From assembly GCA_007115705.1 (NCBI GenBank), contig QXEO01000340.1, forward strand, positions 822,990 to 886,989: 64,000 bases of DNA, written 5' to 3'. The DNA comes from Dactylis glomerata. Its lineage: Eukaryota; Streptophyta; Magnoliopsida; Poales; Poaceae. Position numbers and translations under genes: made by a program. Below the pieces are notes generated by a model. The model was not told where the DNA came from, ran no database searches, and saw nothing but the letters and a program-made list of their open reading frames with translations. Below, piece by piece: positions 23,170-36,000 of this stretch. The stretch's first letter is position 1. Each line of letters starts with the position of its first letter.

Positions 23170-25924
23170 GGTAAGGTAAAAGGTACTCACATCCATCTTC
23201 TAGTACTGTTGCTGGTGTGTGGGTGCTCGAAGTTATTTCCTTTAGATTCTGCAATTATATCTTTTTGTTTCTTGTTTTTATTTTCACTAGTTAGGCTTAA
23301 TGGAAAACAAAGAGCTTTATAGTATTTTTCCTGAGTTAGGATATGAAGTGTTTAAAGAGAAAATTGAAAAACCTTTGGAGCTTTATTTGCATGCTAATAG
23401 CAATGTTATTTGTATGAATTCTTTGAACACCGTTATTGCTAATGCTATAGAAAAGTCTAAGCTTGGGGAAGCTGGTTTTGATAAGCATAATATTTTTAGT
23501 TCCCCAGCTTTAGTGGAAATTTTTTGCTCTGATGATATTTTATCTCCCATATGTGATAATTCTAATGATGTTTGTGATCCTCATCCTTTTAAAATACCTA
23601 TGAAAATTGTTGAACGTGCTATGAATACCTGCTATTTAGGGGATGGAACTGTCCATCCTGGTGATCATTTGCTCTTCATACATGAATTATTTGAGTTGTT
23701 CAAGTGTGCTGGTATTTCAACAAGTCAGGTTAAGAGGAAGCTATTCTCTTTATCACTGAAGGGCAGGGCTGTGGAATGGTATAAGACGCTGAAGGATCGC
23801 CGATCTATTGGCTGGGAGGAAATTGTACCACTCTTTTATTCTGAATTCTATCCTTCTAGTGAGATTCATAAAGATAGAAATTATATTTATAATTTTCATC
23901 CTCATGATGGAGAAAGCATTGCCCAAGCGTGGGGAAGATTGAAGTTACTAATGCTCAAATGTCCCATTCATGAGCTCCCCCGTAATATTGTTATTAATAA
24001 TTTTTATGCAAGGCTTTCAGGACATTACAAAGACTATCTAGATGCATGTATTGAGCGGTCTTTCACAAGCAAGGAGGTTGAAGCCAAGTGGGATCTAATT
24101 TAAACAATTCAAAGCAATATCGAAGATTGGGATTATGACAAAGGTAAAGAATTAGGTATAAACTATGAGTATGATTGCATTAAGTCTTTCGCTAAAACTG
24201 CTGATTTTCAAGAGCTTAGTGCTAAATATGGTCTTGATCCTCAAATTATGGTTGATTGCTTTAGAACCTTTGCTTCTCATATTAATGTTCCTAAAGGAAA
24301 TTGGGACGTGTATCATGAACCTTTTAAAGACACTTGCATGGAAAGTGAAATTATTATTGATGATTGCAATAAACATGCTCAAACTTCTGAAAGTACTATT
24401 TCTAATAAGCATGTTAAATTTTGTGGAGCACTTAGACCTTGTGAAAAGAATCACATCAAAGAAGATTATTGTATCCACCACAGGAGTGAAGAAACTAGAA
24501 TGTGGGAAAAGGCTATAAATGAGCTTGGTGAAAAGGTTTGTACCCTCTATCCTTTTATTTGTGAACTTTGCTATAAAGTGGGTCATTTCAATTTTCAATG
24601 CTCAGGCTTTGATAATAGCCTTTCTAATCCAATGAGTACTGCAAGTTTGTATTGTGATGACATGATCACTCCCAATCAGCATGATGAGCTTACTTTATTT
24701 TTGGGGTGTGAAGAGTTATCAAGAAAAACTTCTTTGGTAGATATTAGTGCTTTTAATATAAATAGCATCCTGCATGCTTGTCATCTTTATTGTGTTGATA
24801 ATTGCCACACAAATACTTACATACAAAATGTTATAAAAGATGATGCTTTACCAAAATATGACAGGACTAATATGTGTTTTGTTCTTATTAATGAGAAGGA
24901 GGAATCCTCCAAAGTTTCTTCTATCATTTCTGTCAATAAACCAGGGTATGTGGAGAAGCTTCCTTTCAAGCCCCTCCCTCCTAAAGAAGGGAAGAAAAAG
25001 AAGAAGAGGAGTAAAAGGAGAGAGGAAACGGTATCTTTGTAACATCCCATGTTTGTTAAATTAATAAAGTACTTTGTCATGAGCATTGCATGCATCTAAT
25101 TTGCACTTGAGAAAAATTTCATTAAAATATAGGAACAAACCTCAAGTTGTTATTCTTCTCTCTTTGGAGAATGTGTTAAAAAATGGTTTCAAAAATTTCA
25201 AACAATTGTCTTTTGGAGCTGCCCCTTTCTCTAAAAAGCCCTTTCAAATTTCCTATCTTTTGAACCCTGTTTGAATTATCAAAAGAGGCAAAATACCACA
25301 ATTTTTAAGTTTCTAGGAAAACCTTCCAAAGACAGGGGGTTTTCTAAAAATTTGCTTTTGTCTTCAACCTCAAGCTGCTGCGTGGAGGCTCCCTGGCCGA
25401 CGCTGTCACCACCTCCTACTTGCCACTTCTGAAGGCCGAGAAGGACCCCCTGGAGACCCCAGCGATGCCACGACCCCCCCTTTTACTCTTTCTCCCTGGC
25501 TTCCTCTCTCCCCGTGTCTCCCTCCCAGTACACCTGTAACCGCCGCCATGGCCGCCGGGTAGAGCCACTATTCCATGCCGCCCTAGCCTCCACCAACAAG
25601 CTGGGAAGCTCCGCCACCACCTCCTTGTTCTTCCTATGCGAGGAATTGAGCCGAGGTGGCCGGAGTAGCCGCCACCGTCGCTGTTTCCCTCGCAGGTCCC
25701 GACCGCCGCCACCTCAAATTCGTCGCTGGTAGCCCTCCTCCGGCCAAGCCGACATCACAGGTGAGTTCAGGGTGAGTCCCCGGTCCGGTGCCCCTTTCCC
25801 CACCCTCCTTTCGGTCGAAATCACCGCCGGTGAGCCGGCCGGCCCTCTGCACGCCATGGTTGTGGCTTGCCCTGGCCACTAGCCATCGTGGCTTGCCATG
25901 TGGGCCACGGGCCCCAGCCGTCGG

Positions 25925-26490
25925 TAGGGGTGGGCATTCGGTCATGACCGACAATTCTGTTTGTGTACTTCGGTCTATTTTAAATTCGGTCCTTCAGAAA
26001 TAAAGACCGAAATATACTCGTGTATTTTACTACCCGACAAATTCGGGTACCTAATAATTCGGGTTCGGGTTTGGTCACGACCGAACACCATCGTGGATGT
26101 TGACAACACAAAGTTTGGGCATTATTTAATATAAAAAATGTTAGCATTTCGAATATATTTAGGAGAATTTTTAGGTTATATTGTTAGTAATGGGTAGGAA
26201 TAAATGAAACAATAAATGTAACCATGCTATAAATGTTTGAGCACCATTCAACAATACAATAATTTACATACGTCACACAATTCTAGAGATTGGGATAATA
26301 TTACATAAATTTCGGTCAGTTCGGTCTATTCGGTCTCTAGAAAATAATGACCGAATGTATCAAAGCAAATTCGGTCTATAAAATTTGACACCCAATATGG
26401 TGATCGGTCTTTTCGGGTTCGGTCTTTTCAAGTTCGGTCTCGGTCTTTACGGGTTCGGTTTTCGGTCATTGGTTTTTCTGCCCACCCCTA
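25925..26490. mobile_element. hAT-type MITE
   Basis: 566 bp flanked by an exact 8-bp TSD GCCGTCGG (25917-25924, 26491-26498). Terminal inverted repeats begin TAGGGGTGGGCA and end TGCCCACCCCTA, typical of hAT elements. It is filled with CGGTC/TTCGG motifs clustered towards both ends, likely transposase-binding sites. No coding capacity. Confidence 0.93.
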
Positions 26491-27754
26491 GCCGTCGGTG
26501 ACTCTGGGTCAAAATGACCCTGGTACAAAAAGTTCTGCGCAGTGTTTAATTTCTAGAAAAATTGCTGCAAGGCTCTAAATCTTGTAAAATGCATAGTTTA
26601 TTCCCTGTTTATCAAAAAAATATGTTTAATATATCAAAATGTTCAAAAAATTAAGTTCTGCATGTTTACATCACATTCATACATGTTTACAACAATTAAA
26701 ATGACTTCCCTAGTAAACCACTAATTACCCCTTTAATTCGAATTAGGGTTCATCGGAGTGCAAACCCTAAAGCATCCGAACCCCTCTCAATTTGATCTTC
26801 ATATCTTAGGGTTTATTTTGTGCATTCTAAACATGTCATATCATCATGCTTGATTGCGTATCAATGCATTGTGTTGATTGTGTTCTTTCTTTCCGGTATT
26901 TGGTTCTTTGCGATAAGAACCGAGCCCGAGTCTGAGCTGAACACCACTGAAGATCCATACTCGTCCACTGAAGGACAAGGCAAGCATCATATCTGAACCT
27001 ATGATTTCAAAGTATTTTAAGATCTGCTATTTATCACATACGTTTCAAATGTCTTTTATCGGTAGTTAGAGTTATCCTATCTGATGCATGTTCCATCTTT
27101 GTCGCCTAAACTACTTGATCCACTGCTCCCAGCATGACTAGGTTTTGCTTGTGTGCATTGCTAGAGCCTCTATTTCTACTATGCTTAGCCATGCTTAGTC
27201 GGTAATCTCTGATCCATCCGGTTGATGAATCCGAGCTGAGATGAACCTAGTATGATAGGAGGTCGTGGTATGATCAGTGTGGTTTGTTGAAACATGCTTA
27301 AAGGCTTGGATGAGCCGCCATATTGGGATGTGGTTATTTGACTCATTCTTGCCGACCCTAGGATCCGAGTTCTCGCCTCTTGAACCAAGACTGAGCGTAC
27401 AGACACACGGAGGCCTAAGGAACCTCCTCGACTAACTAACTTGCCTAGTCTATTCCATGAGTCACATAGTTCGGGCTTTCCATTTGGCATAAGGATAGAA
27501 AATGTTTGTGAAAAGGTGCATAGCATATAGGGCGTGGCCGGGTTCAAGCAGAGTGCGGCTTCGATCTTGATCCCTGCGCACAACCTTAGGGACCGACTTC
27601 GGGACTCGACCCATTATGGTGGGCTGCTCTAAGGCATGACTCATGGTCTGGGCGAAAGTAAGGTAAAGGTCGTGGTCAACCACCCTCTGCCAGCTTTCCA
27701 AGGAGAAAGCTAGAACATTGGCATTAAGAGTCGGTTGGCACGTGTGGGTAAAGT

Positions 27755-27810
27755 TGTGCACCCCTACAGGGTTAAATCTTTTCGAAAAGCCGTGTCCACG
27801 GTTACGGACG
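27755..27810 (+). promoter_or_regulatory. Conserved palindromic block in chromovirus LTR
   Basis: GTGCACCCCTACAGGGT is followed by a TTTTCGAAAA palindrome and GCCGTGTCCACGGTTACGG. It corresponds to 9753-9809 and 47966-48020 in the two solo LTRs. Confidence 0.6.
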
Positions 27811-28724
27811 ACTTGGGAATGGATTCTGTGATCATAGACAACTTTAACCGAATGGTAAAACTTGGCAACTTAAAGTGTGAATAGGATTACTTCCTCGGGG
27901 TGAGAGAGGGGGTGATCCTAGTTGATAGGTTCACGTGAAGATGATTCGGTGGATATCTTATGATGATTCAGTAAAGCTTGTATCGCTCTCTCCCTTATTT
28001 AAAATGATCTAAGTAGATGAGCTTCTATTCTTATTTGTCTTGCAAATAAAACTTGCTTTATGCAAAGAAACTCCAAAGAAAGCCTTTCTAACCGAGCATG
28101 TAGTTAATAGGTAGCTAATAGTTTAGTAAGTCTTGCTGAGTATCTTAAGTACTCACCCTTGCCTCATTGTTGTTTTTCTATAGAGGAAGTTGCTCCAGCC
28201 GAAGGTGGTTTCTACGTTGACATCGACAAGTAGTTGGGAGTTCCCAGGCAGTAGCGTGAGACTTAAGGGTTGGACGTCGCTTTATGTTTAAGGCCTCTTA
28301 GGCCATTTGCTATCTTGTTATGTAGCATAACATAATTTGCTTTCCGTTGCTTGTTGTAATGTTGGGTCAGTGACCTCTGCGTGTAATAATTTGGATCTTT
28401 ACTCTGCTGAGAGTTTGAACTACTAATGCTTTGAGTTGTAGAGTCACTGTTGTGTTACCACTTGTGGTTACCCATCTCGTGCATGATGCGTGTATGTTTA
28501 TAAAGTGCACGAAGGGGTTTAAGGCTCTCGAGCTCTCTGTTATGCAGTCTTGGTTATGATTAGTTTCACGGCGCTTCGAGATGTGTAGAGCTGATGGTTT
28601 AATTTTGGCCTGCCTGCCGATGGTGTTATGGCCTGGGACTGGTAACCCCAGTATCACTCGTTGCTAGCGTGACTAATACACATAACATCTCTGTATAGCT
28701 TAGATCCCGGGTCCTGACAGCTTT

Positions 28725-28736
28725 TGGTATCAGAGC
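28725..28736 (+). promoter_or_regulatory. Primer binding site (tRNA-Met), chromovirus
   Basis: TGGTATCAGAGC, the complement of the 3' end of initiator tRNA-Met, begins 5 bp after the 5' LTR. Confidence 0.93.
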
Positions 28737-29335
28737 AGGACTGCCTGTAGGAAAACCCTTACTACTGGTCGTTGTTGTGTCTAGTGTTTGTGAAAACTAT
28801 TTGAAAGATAAACCTTACTTGCGAAAACTCTGAGTAGGATTCTTTTTACTCCTTACCTGGTGTCACTCTGATTCTAAGTTATCTTTCCTAAGTTTGATTG
28901 AAAACGGTTTTATCTTCTGCCTATCATTTCAAACCTCTAGGATCAACGGGTTTGGGTAGTTTTTCTTTAGTACTCCGTACCTGGTTGCAAGTCTCGGAGT
29001 TTCCAAGTTTCTTGAGTTAATTTGAAGCATTGTCTGAAATCCGTGTTTCGGATGCATAGACTCCAACGTTGGCCTCTCTATGTTCCTTTGCTAAATCTAA
29101 CCTATCCGACTAGACTTGGTGATTGTATATCATCCTTGCTTCCATTGTCATGGGTTGCAAGTCGTTTGGTACTGTACACTTTCTGTATGCCCTTCTATTG
29201 CCATGTCTGATGCGATGATATATCTTTACATCACATGTCATGTTTTCTATCATGTGCCTTAAGTTTGGTATATGTTATCTTCCGTTGAATTCTTCTGGTG
29301 GATCTATATCTCATGGTTCTTGTCTTCTTCTCAGG
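28737..29335 (+). other. Chromovirus 5' leader
   Basis: Untranslated leader between primer site and gag start. It holds no recognisable gene; one 62-codon ORF inside it has no family features. Confidence 0.7.
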
Positions 29336-32300
29336 ATGTCGAGTGGTACTCGCAGTGGTGGTAATCTTGGTCATGGTCGTGGAAATGGTCCAGAGGAGAA
29401 TGTTGACCTTCCACCACCGCCATCTATGGTCTAACTGATGGCCATGTATGAAGCCAATCGCGCTGACAACATAAGGCTCCTTGAGAAGATTGAGCGCAAT
29501 ACTGCTCAATGTCAGGATGAAGGAGTCGGAATCAAAAGCTTCATCCGCCTCGCCCCACCAGTGTTCATTTATTCTACTGAGCCATTGGATGCTGACTACT
29601 GGCTCTGCACCATCAAGGGTATCACATTCTGGAGGGTATCACATTCTGGAGGGTCTGATGGAGCTTCATGTTGTGACTTGGCAAGAGTTCAAAACTGCCT
29701 TCCGAGGGTATCACATTCTGGAGGGTCTGATGGAGCTTAAAGGGAGGAAATTCTGAAGCTAAAGCAGGGTAATGGTTCTGTTTGTGACTACCAAGGTCAC
29801 TTCAACCGCCTTGCTTGCTATGCTCCTGAAGAGGTGTCTACGGATGCTAAGAAACAGGCCTTGTTCCGCAAGGGACTAGATCCTGAACTTCGTCATGATC
29901 TTCATCTCTTGGAATTCAACACTCTACAAGATCTTGTGAACAAAGCCATGAAGGCAGAAAGAGGTAAGGTGGAGTATGAGAAAACCCGTAAGCGTCCTTC
30001 AGAGGCTGTTCAACCTTCTGGTTCAAGCACTCGGCGTCGCCGTGTATTTATCCCCTACAGTGCTGTGCCTCGTGCTCCTCATGCACCCAAGCCTTCTGGT
30101 TATGCTCCTCATCCGCCTACACCAAATGCTCCACCAATGAACTCAGGCGGGCCTTCTGACGGCTCTCGTCTGGCAGGTCTCAGTTGCTACGCCTGCTGCC
30201 AACCTGGTCACTACTCATATGAGTTCCCCCAAAAGAATTCTAGTCATGGAGTTCCTTCGCCAAAGAAAGTTGACAAGCCTACTGTTGCTGGACGTGGTCG
30301 ACTGAATCATGTCATGATTGATGAAGCTGAAGAAGATCCAAGCGTCATTCTGGGTACGCTTCGTATCAACTCAATTCCAGCTGCAGTTTTATTTGATTCT
30401 GGAGCATCGCATTCATTCATCTCTCAAGAGTTTGCACGGATGCACGGCATAGCTTTTGAGACAATGTCTTCCCCCTTGGAAATTAAAACTCCCGGGTCTC
30501 ATTGGCAAACCATCTGGGTTACTCATGGGGTCATAATTGACATAGGATATCTCTTGTTTCCAACCTCTCTCATTGCCCTCAAGTCAACTGATATCGATGT
30601 CATCTTGGGCATGAACTGGTTGACAAAGTATCAAGCTATCATTGATTGTGCAGCCAGGTCTATTAGCATAACCAATCTTTCTAGCAATACAGTTTTGTAT
30701 TGGTCTTCGCCAGCAACTGCTCCATCAGCAAGAGTTGTTCCTGAGGCTGAGTTGTATGCCATTGATGTCCTACCTCCACTTGAAATTCATGATGTACCGG
30801 TGGTTTATGACTTTCCAGATGTCTTTCCTGAAGAATTACCTGGCATGCCACCTGATCGAAGTGTGGATTTTGTCATCGAGTTGGTTCCTGGAACCGCTCC
30901 TGTTTCCCAAAAACCTTATCGTATGCCTCCAGAAGAATTGGTTGAACTAAAGAAGCAACTAGAAGAGTTAGAGGAGAAAAAGTTCATCCAACCTAGTACC
31001 TCTTCTTGGGGATGTCCTGCACTCTTTGTCAAGAAAAGGGATACCAACATTCCGCGACTGGTTGTTGATTACCGGCCGCTCAATGCTGTGACAATCAAGA
31101 ACAAGTATCCTCTTCCTCGAATCAATGATCTTTTTGATCAATTGTCTGGTGCCACAGTCTTCTCCAAGATGGACTTAAGATCAGGGTACCATCAAATCAA
31201 AATCAGAACCGAAGACATTCCAAAAACGGCGTTCATGACCCGTTATGGTCTTTACGAGTACACTGTCATGTCCTTTGGCCTCACCAATGCTCCAGCCACT
31301 TTTATGCGGCTCATGAACTCTGTGTTCATGGAGTATCTTGACAAGTTTGTCGTGGTCTATATTGACGATATTCTAATCTACTCCAAGACCAAAGAAGAAC
31401 ATGCTGAACATCTATGTCTAGCTTTAACAAAGCTTTGTGAACATCATCTCTACTCCAAGTTCTCTAAATGTGAGTTCTGGTTACAAGAGCTCATCTTCCT
31501 TGGTCATGTTGTCTCTGCAAATGGTGTTGCAATGATTCCAGATAAAGTTCAGTATGTTCTTGACTGGGAGACCCCTAAGTCAGCTAAGGACATCTGAAGT
31601 TTTCTTGGACTGGCTGGTTATTACCGTCGATTCATTGAAAATTTCTCCAAAATTGCCAAGCCGATGACTGATCTTGTCAAGAAGGATAAGAAGTTTGAGT
31701 GGTCAGAAAAGGCACAAGAAAGTTTCCAGGTTTTGAAAACCAAACTGACTACTGCTCCTATGCTTGTCCTCTCGGACACTAGCAAGGACTTTGTCGTATT
31801 CTGTGATGCATCTCTTCAAGGGCTCGGATGTGTGTTGATGCAAGATGGCCATGTGGTTGCCTATGCATGCCTCTCGACAGTTGAAACCACATGAGCTCAA
31901 TTATCCAACTCATGATCTAGAGCTTGCAGCTGTGGTACATGCTCTTAAGCAATGGCGCCATTATCTTCTCGATAGTAGTTGCGAGTTGTACTCGGATCAT
32001 CAAAGTCTGAAGTATCTTTTCACCCAATCGGATCTGAATCTCAGACAGAGAAGATGGTTGGAACTCATTAAAGATTATGATCTTGGTCTCAACTATCAAC
32101 CCGGCATGGCCAATGTCATTGCTGATGCGCTAAGTCGGAAATCTTATTGCAACAATCTCATGATCCAGCAGGATCAACCTTCTCTCCATGAGGAATTTGC
32201 ATGTCTTAACCTCGAAGTTGTACCTCGTGGTTTCCTAGCAAACTTAGAGGTTAAACCCTCTCTTGAAGACCAGATCAAGGATGCTCAAAAGCAAGATTTT

Positions 32301-32380
32301 GACATTGCTAAGATCAAGCAGAACATTGATAGCGGAGTTGCTAAATATTTCTCTATGGATGATCAAGGTATTGTTTATTT
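29336..32380 (+). pseudogene. Chromovirus gag-pol (gag, protease, RT, RNase H; integrase deleted)
   Basis: Gag starts at ATG 29336 and is stopped by TAA at 29432-29434. A large part of gag is replaced by repeated short segments at 29616-29738. The frame resumes by 29834 (KKQALFRKGLDPELRH) with a damaged zinc knuckle (CYACCQPGHYSYEF, last Cys lost). The protease active site LFDSGASHSF is near 30390-30419. Reverse transcriptase has KMDLRSGYHQIKI and an intact YIDD box at 31358-31369. A TGA at 31595-31597 and a 4-nt insertion near 31868 break the frame before RNase H (FCDASLQGLGCVL, YPTHDLELAAVV, DHQSLKYL, ADALSRKS). The ORF then runs into LTR sequence at 32381, so integrase is absent. Confidence 0.93.
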
Positions 32381-32460
32381 TGGTAACCCCAGTATCACTC
32401 GTTGCTAGCGTGACTAATACACATAACATTTCTCTATAGCTTAGATCCCGGGTCCCGACA
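32381..32460 (+). repeat. Remnant of chromovirus 3' LTR (80 bp)
   Basis: Matches 28640-28719 almost base for base. It is joined directly to pol at a short shared TGGTAAC, with the TSD intact beyond it. Points to a deletion from pol into the 3' LTR after integration. Confidence 0.92.
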
Positions 32461-33088
32461 ATCTTCCCCTAAGCATGTTGCTCCTATTATAGTTTTTGCT
32501 AATGAGTCTGAACTCGATGATGTTCATATGCGTGTTACCTATAGTAGCGATCATGATTGGGAAAAGCACTCTACTTTTGATATTGAAAATCTCTATGGTA
32601 CCAATTCTAAAAATGATGAGGTTAATAATTGTTGTAATATTAGTGCTATCCATGTTTCTTCCAATGATGATGTGTTTACAACTAAACACACTCCGTAAGA
32701 TAGCTATTTTGTTGAATTTGCTCCTACTATGATTGCTAAGAATGACTATGTTCATGTGGGGAGTATTAATTCTTTTATGCATATGGCTCATGATAAGAAT
32801 GTTTTATGTGATAGTTACATTGTTAATTCTATTCATGATGCTACTGAAAGTTATTATGAGAGAGGGAAACATGGTTTTATGGATCTCAACAATATTAAGT
32901 TTCCCCTCTTTATGTTGAAATTCTTAAAGTTGCACTTGTTTTGCCTTCCCTTGTTTGTTGCTTTGTGCTTTCATGACTTGTTTCTTTACAAGACTCTTTT
33001 TCATAGGAAGTGGTTTAGATTTAAAATTGTTTCATATTTGTTTTTTTATGCTCTTTCTTGCTTCAAGTTCTTTCCGGTACTTATGTGA

Positions 33089-36000
33089 GCATCTTCTCAA
33101 ATTACTACGCCTAGCTGAAAGGCGTTAAAGAAAAGCACTCTTGGGAGATAGCACAATGTTTTATTTTTAGTACTTTTTCTTTTCGTTGAGTCTTGGAAGT
33201 TATTACTACTGTAATGACCTCTCCTTAACATTTTTATTTCGCTTTTGTGCCAAGAAGAACCTCTAATTGGAGGAAGGTAAGATTTGGGGAAGTTGCTGTC
33301 CTAAAACAGATTTCTATGCTGTATAGTAAAAACTCATGAAAATTCTCAGAACATCTTTTTGATCTGCGATTTCTTGTGCACATGTCCCAGGTAATTGCAA
33401 AACTTTCATTAGTTTTGCACTTTTCAATTTGAGCAACAGAAGATTTTCAAAAAAATCAATCTTTACCAGCTGTTTTGTTTTGACAGATTTCCCACTATTT
33501 GTGTTTGCCTCTTGATCGCTTTCTTTTTGAGTTCTTTTGATCATGGAACTTTTGACAAAGTTGCTACAGTAGCTTATGTTTTAATGGGTGTTATACTTGA
33601 GTTGAAACTAAACCAAAAGAGTAGATTTACTATCGTGCTTACACTAATGTTGCTAATAGAATTGTGTGAAGTTTTGTATGAAGGAAGTTTTCAAGTGTAG
33701 GGAAAGGAGAATGATGAGATGAGATGAAGTAGGGACAAAATCTCAAGCTTGGGGATGCCCATATCACCCCAAGAAATACCCAAGAGGTACAAGCGTCAAA
33801 GCTTGGGGATGCCCCGAGGCACCCCTTCTTCATCGGCAAAAATCGGGTCACCTTTCAAGACACTATATTTTTATTGCTTCATATTCTATGCATTTTTTTG
33901 GAGCGTCTTTACTTTCACTTTAAGTTTTCTTTTATTTTGTTTGTTGCAATAAATGGTTGGACCCCAACATATTTCTTTTGGAGAAGATGCACTCCGTTTT
34001 TCATTGCCAAGAACACTCTAGTTTTCACTCTTTTCGTTCAACGAGTGTTCTCTTTTTCTAGTACTGCGTTTAGCTTTCGTTTTTTGCCTTGATTTTTGTT
34101 CAGATCTTGTTATTTCTTTGTATCAAGGTGTGTTTAGACATCTGGTCTATGTTGGTCTTCATCTTTAAGAGTTGTTACAAAAAGGTTGACTGGTGTTGGA
34201 AAAGAGAAAAAAAATGTTTAGACTGTGGCTTAGACTTTTGCATGTCATGTTTGATGTTATTTTGATAGTATGCTTAGTAGTTTTTGCTATAGCATAACTT
34301 GTCTCAAATGACTAAGATTTCTTAATATGCCTTTGAAAGAATCATGCGTTGTTTTTATTATATGGGAGCATATTATTGTGGTTTTCTCTTCGATGCTTTA
34401 TTTGGGTTGACTTGGCGCATGCTTACATCATGTTTGACTTTAACAAGTCGCCTCAAGACTCTATGATCATTTGGTTTTTGACTTGTGATACCACTTTATG
34501 CTTTGGTTAATAATGTTTTATCGCTATGCATGATTATGGCCGTTATTGCTCTCTTAGTTGGTTTTTTTTTAAATGAAATGCGGTAGGGGAAGCCCCTACA
34601 GTGATTTTTTTTTTTGAAAATAAGAACCCAAATTCGCGTGTGTGGAGACTTGAACCTGGGTGGCTGGGTTGTACATCCACTTCCCTAACCAAGTGAGCTA
34701 GGCTCACTTCTTGCTCTCTTAGTTGGTCGCTCCCAGTCTTTTGCTAGCCTTCATTTGTACTGAGAGGGAATCCTTCTCGTGCATCCAACTCCCAAAAACT
34801 AAAAGTTTTCCAATGTGTCCACCATATCTACCTATTAGCAATTTGCTATTCCAAGTACATTCATCTTTCTTTTATTTATCTTCCAAATTAAACTTTTTGT
34901 TATGTGAAAATTAGTTAGTAAAGCTCTCACGAACCTGATGGCACATTTAATTTCTTGCACTTAATAAACTTGACCATTGTGGCTCTCTTATGTTGACGTT
35001 ATGCTTGCAAGTTGTAAGTTGGCAGTTAGCTCAGCCATGCCGTCATGGGGCACACTTTCAACATTGCACTTACTCTTATTTAGTTGATATCATAATTTTT
35101 TGTTTATAGATACCTAGCGATGTGAAATAAGTTGGAAACTTGTGAGCTCATGGAGTTTGTATATGTGTTAGAGAAACGCCTGGGCCGCTAATCTAAGCCA
35201 TGCATCATTCATGGTGGAAATTTACAGCATGCCCATAGTGGACATTCGACGACGCATCTCAAAATAAAAAGCTATACCCAATGGTAAATAAAAGAGATGT
35301 CGAGGTGTCAATTGTCTGGTTGTCTTGTCATTTTGATGTGGGCTTGTTTCCATGTCATCGGGCAAGAGGTACCCTGCTGGCGTTCTCAATGATACATGTA
35401 TGCTTACAATGACAAGAACTTGCTTGGGACCTAAGTCGAGTAGCATGAGGTTTGGGTATTCGTATTCATGGGACATAAGATTTTCAACTTATGGTTTTAC
35501 AAGCATATGCTTCATATTTGTACTCGCATTAACCTTAACCATTCAAGATGCCTATGATGGGGGCAATGAGAGATCAAAGCTAGTAAGTACCATAATTTTT
35601 GGAAGGTTTATAAAATCTTGCAATCACTACTTCCCTCTTCGAAGGGCCTTTCTTTTACTTTTATGTTGAGTCTTCACCTTCTACCTTTATGCACCGTCTA
35701 AGAGAGCATGGTTGCCATTCTGAGTATAATGTGCATAGTCCCAAAATTTATTATTGATTGATTCATGATTATGGTTTCGCTTGTTCTGAAATTATTTATA
35801 TCTAGTCACCCTCTTAAACTTGAAGGTGTCCTATGCATTTATGTTTTGCTACTCCATGAGGGACAAGCTGAATAACACTTTGCTATGTTTTTCTATATGG
35901 TTGAAACACACACTTGACTTTCAATGCATTATTACTCATGATCTTTTGTTTGTGTTACTTTTCATGTTATAACATGGTTGCTAAGTTTTATTGTCAAGAT

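Larger units (their letters stand above)
25038..28719 (+). repeat. Chromovirus 5' LTR (3.7 kb)
   Basis: Starts TGTAACATCCC and ends GATCCCGGGTCCTGACA; the last 80 bp recur at 32381-32460. It contains a GC-rich block at about 25370-25924, the nested hAT MITE and the conserved palindromic block at 27755-27810. No gene is supported; the ORFs in the GC-rich block are unconvincing. Confidence 0.9.
25038..32460 (+). mobile_element. Gypsy chromovirus-type element, internally deleted
   Basis: TSD ATCTT at 25033-25037 and 32461-32465; ends TGTAACATCCC and GGGTCCCGACA. It has a 5' LTR (25038-28719), tRNA-Met primer site, gag-protease-RT-RNase H, then jumps straight into the last 80 bp of the 3' LTR (32381-32460). 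Integrase, any chromodomain and most of the 3' LTR are missing. The pol motifs and tRNA-iMet primer site suggest the Tekay/Del type of chromovirus; without integrase the lineage is an inference. Inserted in the gag-like ORF of element A. Confidence 0.9.
23300..33088 (+). pseudogene. Gag-like ORF with CCHC knuckle and hydrophobic tail, split by an insertion
   Basis: One reading frame covers 23300-25037 and resumes after the inserted chromovirus and its TSD copy (ATCTT, 25033-25037 and 32461-32465) to a stop at 33088. Only two stops interrupt it, TAA at 24101-24103 and TAA at 32696-32698. The N-terminal ~265 residues resemble an Athila-type capsid (LFSLSLKGRAVEWYKTL, AQAWGRLKLLMLKCPIHELP). A CCHC zinc knuckle CELCYKVGHFNFQC is at 24560-24601. 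A lysine/arginine-rich stretch lies just before the insertion. The last ~60 residues (about 32905-33085) are strongly hydrophobic, with one or two possible membrane segments. No enzyme domains. The role of the tail is unknown; env-like is a guess. Confidence 0.82.

Noticed and set aside
33639..34092. Short ORFs on both strands, mirrored at 16371-16745 and 53512-53724
   Set aside because: They come from the untranslated region shared by elements A, B and C; frames are not conserved among the three.
34600..34710. tRNA gene suggested by A and B boxes
   Set aside because: Box spacing and the A-rich tail with a 16-bp TSD fit a SINE; no acceptor-stem pairing is evident.
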